Assembly (NCBI GenBank): GCA_019638625.1 | Contig: JAHBTK010000003.1 | Coordinates: forward strand, 434,001-498,000 | Length of the DNA: 64,000 nucleotides | DNA from: Chitinophagaceae bacterium | Lineage (GTDB): Bacteria; Bacteroidota; Bacteroidia; Chitinophagales; Chitinophagaceae | Direction of reading: 5' to 3' | Shown: positions 44,233 to 52,256 of the stretch, piece by piece | Numbering within the stretch: the stretch's first letter is position 1 | Layout: each line of letters starts with the position of its first letter | Translations under genes and position numbers: made by a program | The notes under the pieces: model-generated | The model's database searches: none | What the model saw: the letters and a program-made list of their open reading frames with translations, nothing else | What the model was told of the DNA's origin: nothing

Positions 44233-45291
44233 CTAATAAATAAGTACTTTGTCTTCATAGATTGTATAATTAAATCCTATAGAGAACCTAAAAGATTCCA
44301 ATACATCCTTTAAGCTGTCATCGTCAAATGTTCCGCTAAACTTTCTGTCTGTTACAATTTTCCTTTGAAGTTCTATCTTTGTATTAAACCTTCTTTCGAG
44401 AACAGGAATGATATCCTCAAACGATTCATTATCGAAAATGAGCTTGCTTTTGATCCATTGTGTTTCTTTGGCAGTAGAATCCACGGGGTCTACCTTGATG
44501 GTTAATAACTGAATAGCGGCTTCATTTATATCATTGGTTGTATTGCTGGATATTACATCCTGCGCATAATTATTCTGAACCACTAACTTTTCGTTATTGA
44601 CAAGCGTAATTTTCTCCCCTTTCTTCTTTTTTAAATACACTTCTACCGAACCCCTCAACAATGTGGTTTCGCTGTTTTTTTCGTTAGGATAAGCGCGTAC
44701 ATTAAAAGCAGTGCCCGTTACTTTGATATCCATCACTTTGGTGTGTACAATAAATGGTTTTTTTGTGTCTTTTACCACATCAAAATAAGCTTCACCCATC
44801 AATTCCACTTCACGGATCTTTTCCCATGTGTTTTCGTTGTAACTCAGTCTTGTATCCGCATTGATCCAGACTACCGTACCATCTGGAAGCACAATATTTG
44901 ACTTTGACCCCTTTTTAGTGCTAACAATATTAGAAGAATTTATTGCCGGGCCGTTCTTACCTGAGTCTACAAAAACAAAATATGCTATAGAAAATATGGC
45001 TATTACCGCTGCTGCAACTTTACTCCAAAATCGCAGGTTGTACGACCTGGGTGGCGGCATTGTGCTTCGTTCAATTCTTTCATTCAGGCTGTTTAAAGGG
45101 GCTTTTAGGGATTCGCGGTTATACTTATGATCAAAATTGAAATTGACATCAAAAATCTCATCGACCATTGAAGCAATTATAGCATCGTCCGCATTTTCTT
45201 CCAGGTAAGCGTCCATCTCCCTTTTTTCAGGAAGTGTGAGGGCGCCTGACTTCTTTTTAGCCAATAATTCAATAAATCTGTCGTTGTTCAT
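44233..45291 (-). CDS. FecR-family anti-sigma factor
   Basis: The 352-residue product has a cytoplasmic N-terminal anti-sigma region (1-85, LPEKREMDAYLEENADD), one transmembrane helix (about 86-106, WSKVAAAVIAIFSIAYFVFV) and a periplasmic FecR domain (LPDGTVVWINADTRLSYNE; VELMGEAYFDVVKDTKKPFIVHT; VTGTAFNVRAY). It is the link between the SusC STN domain and the sigma factor encoded just upstream. Confidence 0.93.
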   Translation of the reverse strand: MNNDRFIELLAKKKSGALTLPEKREMDAYLEENADDAIIASMVDEIFDVNFNFDHKYNRESLKAPLNSLNERIERSTMPPPRSYNLRFWSKVAAAVIAIFSIAYFVFVDSGKNGPAINSSNIVSTKKGSKSNIVLPDGTVVWINADTRLSYNENTWEKIREVELMGEAYFDVVKDTKKPFIVHTKVMDIKVTGTAFNVRAYPNEKNSETTLLRGSVEVYLKKKKGEKITLVNNEKLVVQNNYAQDVISSNTTNDINEAAIQLLTIKVDPVDSTAKETQWIKSKLIFDNESFEDIIPVLERRFNTKIELQRKIVTDRKFSGTFDDDSLKDVLESFRFSIGFNYTIYEDKVLIY

Positions 45292-45347
45292 TTATCTCCG
45301 TTTAAAGTCAATTTTTTAATAGGTTTGCCCTTAATCATTCCATAATC

Positions 45348-45929
45348 TTATTTTGCCTTCCTTTTTGATATTACTGCTTTATACTCCGGAAGTAAAACAG
45401 CCAGGCTTTGTATCAATCTTTTAATAGCAATCATCATCTGGCTTTCAACCGTTTTTACAGATATGTTTAACAACTGCGCTACTTCATCATACCGTAAGCC
45501 ATCCTCTTTTATGAGCCTGAATATGAGCCGGCACCGGGGCGGGAGATCATTTATAACCGCTGTAATTTTATCAAGATTTTCGCTGCTGATCATTTTTGTT
45601 TCAGGAGTAGAATGACTTAATAAAAAATCATCTCCTATTTCTTCATAATCAATCTGTTTTTTTTGTTTAACAGCATTGAATGAAGCATACTTTGCTGCGG
45701 TATAGATATAATGCGAAAAATTCCTGATAGTAGTTAATACTCTCCGGTTTTCCCACAATTTCAGAAAAACATCTTCCACCACCTCTTCAGCCAATTGCTG
45801 ATCTTTAATAATAGAATTGGAAAAAGATACCAGGCCGGGAAAATAAAAGCAGAACAGTTCATCAAAAGCAATCCTGTCGCTATTTTCAGCAATAGAATAG
45901 GATAGGTATCTGATCCTGTTTTCTATCAT
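45348..45929 (-). CDS. ECF-type RNA polymerase sigma factor
   Basis: The 193-residue product has region 2 (FDELFCFYFPGLVSFSNSII; EEVVEDVFLKLWENR) and region 4 (LPPRCRLIFRLIKEDGLRYDEVAQLLNISVKTVESQM). It is of the FecI-like group that in Bacteroidota controls SusC/SusD loci with FecR. It is the first gene of the minus-strand locus and presumably drives its transcription. Confidence 0.93.
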   Translation of the reverse strand: MIENRIRYLSYSIAENSDRIAFDELFCFYFPGLVSFSNSIIKDQQLAEEVVEDVFLKLWENRRVLTTIRNFSHYIYTAAKYASFNAVKQKKQIDYEEIGDDFLLSHSTPETKMISSENLDKITAVINDLPPRCRLIFRLIKEDGLRYDEVAQLLNISVKTVESQMMIAIKRLIQSLAVLLPEYKAVISKRKAK

Positions 45930-46269
45930 TTAGACTCATTTTTATAAAGCATGGTACTACCAAAGAGGTGGCACTGTTCAAAGCTAAATTTATAATCTTT
46001 ATTTGCCGGCAAGTCTGTCCCAACATATACTTCATGTATAAGTCAATTTTTGAACAGGTCAACCCTTAAGAAAAACCATCTTTTTTTTCAACAAAGGGTA
46101 AAAATTTTCCCCGTTGCTCTAATTATACTTAAAATACTGCTGTGATTTTAGGAAAAAAGCCCTCCTTCGCTTTGCAGTGGCAGTATTTCCTGTTCCGGTA
46201 AAGCTTCGGCAGGTGAAACCCGGAAGAGGAAGTTCACAGAAGACGAGAGTATTTGGGAGAAATCCGGGT
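45930..46269. other. Gene-free stretch upstream of the sigma factor
   Basis: This region holds the sigma-factor upstream DNA and then sequence with no recognisable gene, in which I see only short chance frames. It ends at the MATE remnant. The join between acquired and duplicated DNA is probably inside or just before 46250. Confidence 0.5.
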
Positions 46270-46377
46270 GCCGGCGCCAAGATTCTCCCCCACAAGCGTG
46301 GCAGCCGCATTACTCATTCCCCACGCGGCAGTATAAAGAACATAACGATCCGCAACGCGATCTGGTAACCGGCGGAG
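46270..46377 (-). pseudogene. Fragment of a MATE transporter gene
   Basis: This 108-bp segment aligns with 36008-36116 of the intact MATE gene with seven substitutions and one single-base deletion (hand count). The deletion shifts the reading frame, and similarity stops at both ends. It encodes only the second-half motif around GMSNAAATLVG. The 46378-46512 stretch that follows has a G-rich/C-rich near-palindrome (AGGGGGTGGATATCCTCCCCCT region, 46383-46405) and no gene. Confidence 0.85.
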
Positions 46378-46512
46378 TGCAACAGAGGGGGTGGATATCC
46401 TCCCCCTGTAGCAATTTTGCCGATGATGCAGGTTGATTCCTCCCGAGGGGGACATGGAACTGACTGATGATACATCCGTAATGGCTGGATAACCGGAGAG
46501 AAAAACCCTTCC

Positions 46513-46779
46513 CCCAATAACAAAAGCCGCCAGAAGCGGCGGCCTTTGTTGTTGTTGTGAATTCCTAATTAAAATTGAGTAATTGCTTACTCCGGGCAGG
46601 CATAGGTTATAAGTTTTGCAGTCAGTCTGATCGATCCTTTATCCTAATAACACTGTAAAGATGGTGCAGATGCGGGGTATACGAAACTATATTCGACCAT
46701 AAGAGGAATTTGTTCGATATAGTCAGGTTTAAATACGATAAGCACTTTTTCCATGCCTTTGTTGAGCTATGATAACCAC
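46513..46779. repeat. 267-bp direct repeat, copy 2
   Basis: Same block as 37200-37466, same orientation, gap-free, seven substitutions. It ends 24 bp before the stop of the minus-strand TonB-receptor gene, so its terminator serves that gene. The higher similarity of this repeat (about 97%) than of the adjoining MATE fragment (about 93%) suggests constraint or conversion. Confidence 0.9.
46519..46550 (-). terminator. Terminator downstream of the TonB-receptor gene (repeat copy 2)
   Basis: Identical to the hairpin in copy 1: GCCGCC/GGCGGC around AGAAGC with the AACAAA/TTTGTT extension. On the minus strand a TTTTGTTATT tail follows. Confidence 0.65.
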
Positions 46780-46803
46780 ACCCGGCAATCGCAGCTAACC
46801 TGT

Positions 46804-49305
46804 TTAGAATCTTGCCATTAGCTTGAAGTTCAGCAGCCGGGGAGTGAGCCGGTTCGGGATAGTGTACACGGTATTGGAAAAATCTTTTATCAGCATATAG
46901 GAGATCGTGTTACCGCGATCCAGGAGATTAAATACCTCCAGGCTGGCCCATACGTTCTGGATCCCTTTTAACGGGTGATGGCTTCTCCTGTTTATCTTTT
47001 CGCTGCTCAGCAGCAAGGCGCTGAAGCCGATGTCCACCCGCATATAAGGCTCAATCACCAGCGCGTTCCTGTAGCGTACACTGCCGGGAATATTATAAGG
47101 CATATTGCTGCCGAAAATAGTGTGCAGGTGTACCTTGAAATTTTTGTTGGTAGTAAGATAGTCCTGGAAAAACATTCCGAATGTGATCAGCCGGTCAGTG
47201 GGGCGCCGCACCCAGCCCTGGTCAAACCGGACACTATCGGCAACTGCCTGGTCTTCTGTTTGAGCAGTGATAAATTCCCCCGCGGCGTTTTTATACCGGT
47301 AGTAATGAAAGTCCTCGATCTTTTCCCGGCTGCGCATGAAACCGAGGCTGATCCAGCTTTCGGCATCCTTTACCAGCTCGCTGAACAATCGTATTTCCAA
47401 ACCGGCCGTATAGGCTTTGGCATTGTTGTCTCCCGCATACCGTATCCGCACATTGTCGATATCATATACATCCACATCCCTCATCGCTTTGTAGTAAGCT
47501 TCTACCGTCAGGCGACCGGGACGCCGGTTCCACAGATTAAAATTGTATTCGGTACCCGCTACCAACTGCCAGCTTTTTTGCGCTTTTACCCCGGTATTTA
47601 CCGTACCGTCGTATCGCCTCATTTCCCTGTAAAAGGGAGGCTGGTCGTATGCACCAGCCGCTAATTTCAGTATCCAGTCCGTAGAGTTCCCGGGTTGCCA
47701 GGAAGCATTGATCCTGGGGGAGATGATAAATTCCCGGTTGAGTGTATTATAGTTGAACCGTAGCCCGCCCTGTAGTGTAAACCGTTCGCTGAACACGATA
47801 TTATCCTGCACATAACCGGATACTTTATTAATATCCAACTCCGCTTCGGAACGCAGCACCTTGTGCAACACCAGTTGATCAGTATTGTATGGCAGGTTAT
47901 ACCCGGCTGAATCCTGTGCCTCCCATTCACGGAGCTTATCCCTGATGGCTGTTTTTTCCAGGTGCAACCCCCACTGAAACTGATGTGCCGCGTTATAATT
48001 ATAAGTGCCCTTGTGTGCCGCGGCAACATTATTAACTACCAGCCGGTTCCGTGCATGATTCATAAATACGCCGGCGCCTAATGGGTTGGTAATGACGCCA
48101 TAGTCCGCTGTTCCTTTGTCAAAGCTTCTTTCGCCAAACAGGTAAGCACCCGAAATATCATACGATTCCTGTTCCCTGTTTTCAAATCCGCTGACCATCC
48201 ACTTCAGGCGAAGATTGGAATTCACCTGCTGAATGACGGAAAAGCCCAGCATGCCGGTGCTGTAACGATCCTGCTCCCTGCCGTCAAAGTATATATCCAG
48301 CCCGAGGTTGGCGGTAAATAATGGTGATAAAATGGAAGAAGTCAGTTTAGCCTCTTCAGGCGTCAGCCTGAATTTTGTCAAAGAAAAGTTTCCCAGCATT
48401 TCCAGTTGCCAGGTGTCGTTGATCTTATAAGTAAACAAACCCTGTATATCAGACGAAGACGGAACATAGTTGCCCTTTGTTTCCTGTGAGGCGAGCAGGT
48501 TGCGGTTGGAGCGGTTACGGATCCCCGCAAGGTAGGTGAACTTTTTGTTCTTTGATACGCCTTCCAGGTGCAGCCCCTGTTCCAGTAATCCCAGGTATAC
48601 AGAACCGCCAAACTGCTGCGGTTTGCGGTATTGCACATCCAGCACGCTGCTCATTTTATCACCGTATTTTGCCTGGAACCCTCCATTATAAAAATTGATG
48701 CTGCCGGTCAATTCTGGATTGATGAAGCTCAACCCCTCCTGCTGACCGCTGCGCACCAGGTAGGGCCGGAATATCTCAAAATCGTTTACATACACCAGAT
48801 TCTCATCATAGTTGCCTCCCCTGACCGAATACTGAGACGTCAACTCGTTGTTGCTCCCGACAAATACTTTTATCAGGCTCTCCACCCCACCGGTTGCGGA
48901 AGGTATTACCATCGCATGTCGCGGATTCACTTTTACCAGGCCAACCTCTCTTTGCTCCCGGTTATCCTTTACAACTACCTCTTCCAGCACCTTTGAGCTT
49001 TTCTCCAGGCGCACTATTATTTTTTCCTCCTCGTTGCTGCTCAGGTAAAAGCTGCGTTGTGCCGGCAGAAAACCGCTTGCCGAGAACAGCAGCGTAAACG
49101 ATTTATTGGCAGGAACCCTTATAGTGAACGTGCCGGAATCTGAACTGGCAACACCCTGTGTTTGTCCTGATATGATAATGGAAATACCGGAAATCGGTTT
49201 TTCTTCTGTGTCTACTACCCGGCCGGAAACGGAAGCTGTCCGTTGTTGAGCAAAAGCTGCATTGAAAAGGAGTCCCATTAATATTACTGCTCTGAAGAAT
49301 TTCAT
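46804..49305 (-). CDS. TonB-dependent outer-membrane receptor with carboxypeptidase-like domain
   Basis: The 833-residue product has a signal peptide (ending FNAAFAQ), a carboxypeptidase-regulatory-like beta-sandwich (about 22-110, VSGRVVDTEEKPISGISIIISG), a plug (VIPSATGGVESLIKVFVGSNNELTSQYSVRGGNYDENLVYVNDFEI) and a beta barrel ending in FKLMARF. It lacks a SusD partner and an STN domain, so it is a stand-alone receptor. The ligand is unknown. A terminator and a structured region lie between its start and gldG. Confidence 0.92.
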   Translation of the reverse strand: MKFFRAVILMGLLFNAAFAQQRTASVSGRVVDTEEKPISGISIIISGQTQGVASSDSGTFTIRVPANKSFTLLFSASGFLPAQRSFYLSSNEEEKIIVRLEKSSKVLEEVVVKDNREQREVGLVKVNPRHAMVIPSATGGVESLIKVFVGSNNELTSQYSVRGGNYDENLVYVNDFEIFRPYLVRSGQQEGLSFINPELTGSINFYNGGFQAKYGDKMSSVLDVQYRKPQQFGGSVYLGLLEQGLHLEGVSKNKKFTYLAGIRNRSNRNLLASQETKGNYVPSSSDIQGLFTYKINDTWQLEMLGNFSLTKFRLTPEEAKLTSSILSPLFTANLGLDIYFDGREQDRYSTGMLGFSVIQQVNSNLRLKWMVSGFENREQESYDISGAYLFGERSFDKGTADYGVITNPLGAGVFMNHARNRLVVNNVAAAHKGTYNYNAAHQFQWGLHLEKTAIRDKLREWEAQDSAGYNLPYNTDQLVLHKVLRSEAELDINKVSGYVQDNIVFSERFTLQGGLRFNYNTLNREFIISPRINASWQPGNSTDWILKLAAGAYDQPPFYREMRRYDGTVNTGVKAQKSWQLVAGTEYNFNLWNRRPGRLTVEAYYKAMRDVDVYDIDNVRIRYAGDNNAKAYTAGLEIRLFSELVKDAESWISLGFMRSREKIEDFHYYRYKNAAGEFITAQTEDQAVADSVRFDQGWVRRPTDRLITFGMFFQDYLTTNKNFKVHLHTIFGSNMPYNIPGSVRYRNALVIEPYMRVDIGFSALLLSSEKINRRSHHPLKGIQNVWASLEVFNLLDRGNTISYMLIKDFSNTVYTIPNRLTPRLLNFKLMARF

Positions 49306-49419
49306 AGTCTGATTGGTATCACGGGATTCCTTTCGTTATTTTCTGGTTAAACAATAGCCGTTATAAAAGTACAATCTTTTATCCGATGAAAGTTCGGGGC
49401 CATTCGGAACTCTTAGCAG

Positions 49420-49440
49420 AAAAAATCCCGGAGACCGGGA
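49420..49440 (-). terminator. Rho-independent terminator between gldG and the TonB-receptor gene
   Basis: Read on the minus strand: TCCCGG, loop TCT, CCGGGA, then TTTTTT. It is a canonical terminator about 240 bp beyond the gldG stop and 115 bp before the receptor start. It therefore either ends the gldFG transcript or attenuates a receptor leader. Confidence 0.75.
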
Positions 49441-49545
49441 AAACAGGATCAGCCTGGCAAACGACAAAATAAGAGGCTGAAAGAGCAGTAAAACAACTGA
49501 GAAAATGGAAAGAATTATTTGCTGAAAAGCTCATTTGAATAAAGA

Positions 49546-49607
49546 GAGTTCCAAACCCTTTTTAACCTGTTGCATTTTCTGCAACCGTTACCCAGGGTTC
49601 GGAACTC
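49546..49607 (-). other. Long structured element in the gldG/TonB-receptor spacer
   Basis: GAGTTCCAAACCCT (49546-49559) and AGGGTTCGGAACTC (49594-49607) are 14-bp inverted repeats with one mismatch. Inside is GTTGCA/TGCAAC around TTTTC. A further copy of the arm motif (CATTCGGAACTCT, about 49400-49413) lies beyond the terminator. The shape would fit a structured leader or a second terminator. I cannot match it to a known riboswitch class. The rest of the 372-bp spacer shows nothing else. Confidence 0.5.
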
Positions 49608-49677
49608 AATCCTCAAAAACCTGGAGGTTTGCCGGGAAGGAAAGCTGCGCTGCAAACTCATAGGTTCATATCAAACG

Positions 49678-51384
49678 CTATTGCTGGTATCTTCTTTTCA
49701 TAACTGCAATATATATGACTGCGAACAGCATCACCATCGCAATGGGAAGACCGATATTTACCAGTTGCCAGAAAGAACTGTCTTTATCAAGTTTTGCCTT
49801 GTCCAGCACACGCAGTGTATAGTCCTTTGCGCGGGTTTCGAGTATGCCGGGGTTGCCTACGAGGTACTCCAGGCAATTTTGTATGAAGGTCTTATTAGCG
49901 TATTTATAATTAGTGAACTGGTTTTCGCCCATTTGCAGGGGGCCCTTTTCCTGGGATATACCATTGGTTACAATATCGGCATCAGCGATCACAATCATTT
50001 TATTACCTGCATCAGATGCCGCTTTAAATGGTTGTTGTGCCTGCGCCAGGCTGTCTTTATCCGCATTGGATACCCGGTTGGCATACAACGAACTAAAACT
50101 TCCTTCCAGCAGCACCGCTACCGGTATATGAGGCCGGTTGAATGTTTTCAGATCATCCTCCGTTTTTACACTGTTGAGTTCTACCATTGCCGGTGTACTC
50201 AGCGTCCTTGCATTAGGGGAGGTAGCCAGCAAAATAGTTTTTGTCACGCCCGGAGACGACACCGTATCAATGGACTGGGGAAACTGCGCCATTACATAAT
50301 CCAGGTTTTTGGCAACAGGATTATTATTTGGCGCTGCCAGCAGCGGGAAATAAGTCCAGGGCATCAGTTGCAGTTGCGGCCGGTCCCCGATCATGCCCAC
50401 CGCCATAGGGATCTGAGTACAGTTAAGGTCCTGCACCAGGTCCGGGTTGATCCGGACACCATATTTAAACAACAGGTCATCAATATTCAGTCCCATATCA
50501 AAAGCAATGAAACTATTGTTCTCATTGCGCCTCAGGCTATCCAGGCTGGCGTACAGGTTGTCGATCAGCCAGATAATTTTCCCGCCGTGCATTACATACT
50601 GGTCCAGCTTGAGCTTCTGAGCATCTGTAAATGCCTTTTGCGGCTTTACTACCAGCAAGGCGTCAAACTGCAAGGGGATCACCGGCACGCTGTCAATCGG
50701 CAGCATACCAAAAGCATATTCCGCCCTGAGCGTATTTTGGATAAGATCGTATACCTCAAAATTTTGCGGCTGCCCGTTGCCCGCCAGGTACCCTATGGTC
50801 GGCACCGTATCCCGCACTATTTTATCAATAGCTTCCGCAAATTTATATTCCAGCAATGCCTCCGCGTTATTCAGTGAGTTTAATCCATCTACGGAGCTTT
50901 GTCCCTGCAGGAGGTTAATGCCCATCACCCTGTCCCGGTATTCCACAAGGGCTCCGGGGTATACCAGTCTTTGTTCCTCTCCTTCGCCTTTTTTCACCTG
51001 AGCCTTTACGTTAGTAGGGTGGATACCCATCTGTTGCAGGGAATCCAGCAATTCGAATTTCAGGGAGTCGTTCAACCCTTCACCCGGCTGACGGAAAAAG
51101 TACTGGACATTACTGCCGGCTATTTCTTTAAACTCCTGTAGCATATCCCTGGTAGCGCCGGACAGCTTTTTAAATCCTGCCGGTATATCCCCCTCCAGGA
51201 AAACGGTAATATTTACAGGCTCAGGCAGGGTGCGTAGTAAAGAGCGGGTAGCGTTCGAAATGGTATATCTTTTTTCCGCGGTAAGATCAATCCTGCTATG
51301 CCACCTGGACGCCAGCAGGTTTACCGCCACAAGAAGGACGGCAATAAAAATCCAACCGTATTTTGACTGAAACAGCTTTTTCAT
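49678..51384 (-). CDS. gldG: Gliding-motility ABC transporter component GldG
   Basis: The 568-residue product has an N-terminal membrane helix (about 10-26), a large periplasmic ABC-2-auxiliary-type domain (TNITVFLEGDIPAGF-like start; LIDNLYASLDSL) and a C-terminal membrane helix (about 543-562) followed by KRRYQQ. This is the GldG layout. GldA/F/G form an ABC transporter required for gliding in flavobacteria. It is 5 bp downstream of gldF. gldA is not in the window. Confidence 0.9.
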   Translation of the reverse strand: MKKLFQSKYGWIFIAVLLVAVNLLASRWHSRIDLTAEKRYTISNATRSLLRTLPEPVNITVFLEGDIPAGFKKLSGATRDMLQEFKEIAGSNVQYFFRQPGEGLNDSLKFELLDSLQQMGIHPTNVKAQVKKGEGEEQRLVYPGALVEYRDRVMGINLLQGQSSVDGLNSLNNAEALLEYKFAEAIDKIVRDTVPTIGYLAGNGQPQNFEVYDLIQNTLRAEYAFGMLPIDSVPVIPLQFDALLVVKPQKAFTDAQKLKLDQYVMHGGKIIWLIDNLYASLDSLRRNENNSFIAFDMGLNIDDLLFKYGVRINPDLVQDLNCTQIPMAVGMIGDRPQLQLMPWTYFPLLAAPNNNPVAKNLDYVMAQFPQSIDTVSSPGVTKTILLATSPNARTLSTPAMVELNSVKTEDDLKTFNRPHIPVAVLLEGSFSSLYANRVSNADKDSLAQAQQPFKAASDAGNKMIVIADADIVTNGISQEKGPLQMGENQFTNYKYANKTFIQNCLEYLVGNPGILETRAKDYTLRVLDKAKLDKDSSFWQLVNIGLPIAMVMLFAVIYIAVMKRRYQQ

Positions 51385-51389
51385 GGATA

Positions 51390-52109
51390 CTATCTTGTCA
51401 GTAATTTTTTATTGGTAATAAACAGGAATAAAACGATCACACTTAAAAAATAAATGATATCCCTGCTGTCCACGGCGCCACGGCTGATGCTGCGGTAGTG
51501 AAAATCTATGCCGATCATTTCTATGATATAATCCAGACCTCCCTGGAAAGAAGGTATTTTACTGATGGCATTGAAAGCGATGTACAGCAGGAAACAGGCG
51601 AAAGCGCTTACCAGGAATGAGACGACCGCATTGCCGGTGAAAGCGCTGCAGCATAACCCTATGGCTGTAAAAGCCGCTGCCAGAAAAAGCAGCCCGATAT
51701 AGGATCCTGTGATACCGCCGGTGTCTATGCCGCCGGTTGAAAGCCGGTCAATCGTTATTACATATACGATAGTTGGCAAAAGCGCGATAATCACGATCAG
51801 CAAGCTGGAAAAGTATTTTCCCAGTATGATCTGCCAGCGACTGAGCGGCCGGGTAACCAGTATCTCGTAAGTACCCGCTTTAAATTCTTCAGAAAAGCTG
51901 CGCATGGTAATCGCGGGTATCAGCAATAACAGTATCCAGGGAGCCAGTTCAAAAAACTGGTCAAGGGTGGCATACCCGGCATCAAAAATATTGGTTTCGG
52001 GAAATACGAAAAGGAACAAACTACATAATAACAGGAAAACGATAATAACGAGGTAGCCGGTAAAATTTCCCAGGAACTGCCTTAGCTCTTTCTTACAAAT
52101 TGCAAACAT
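51390..52109 (-). CDS. gldF: Gliding-motility ABC transporter permease GldF
   Basis: The 239-residue product has six hydrophobic helices and the GldF/ABC-2 permease pattern: KKELRQFLGNFTGYLVIIVF at the N-terminus and SFSEEFKAGTYEILVTRPLS after the second helix. It pairs with GldG, with which it is closely spaced and surely co-transcribed. It diverges from the T9SS cargo gene. Confidence 0.9.
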   Translation of the reverse strand: MFAICKKELRQFLGNFTGYLVIIVFLLLCSLFLFVFPETNIFDAGYATLDQFFELAPWILLLLIPAITMRSFSEEFKAGTYEILVTRPLSRWQIILGKYFSSLLIVIIALLPTIVYVITIDRLSTGGIDTGGITGSYIGLLFLAAAFTAIGLCCSAFTGNAVVSFLVSAFACFLLYIAFNAISKIPSFQGGLDYIIEMIGIDFHYRSISRGAVDSRDIIYFLSVIVLFLFITNKKLLTR

Positions 52110-52167
52110 GAAGTTGGTTAGTTTATTCTGGAATTTTGGACGTCCGTGAGACAGTTCAAAAATACAA

Positions 52168-52242
52168 TTGGTTAACTAAGAAGCAGGCAATTTATTACCT
52201 TATGTCAAGGTTTTTTGTTAATTTGTTGTACCAGCTAACCAA
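52168..52242. promoter_or_regulatory. Inverted repeat in the gldF / T9SS-cargo divergent spacer
   Basis: TTGGTTAACT (52168-52177) and AGCTAACCAA (52233-52242) are inverted with one mismatch. They lie in the 147-bp divergent promoter region, so a regulator site is possible. Evidence is weak. Confidence 0.25.
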
Positions 52243-52256
52243 AAATACCTTGAAAT

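Noticed and set aside
46119..46523. Several 60-73-residue frames upstream of the sigma gene
   Set aside because: They run through the MATE remnant and palindromic DNA in various frames. None has a start context or family resemblance.
49570..50877. 435-residue plus-strand open frame
   Set aside because: It lies antisense to gldG, whose product is clearly recognisable, and its translation is low-complexity and His/Arg-rich with no family resemblance.
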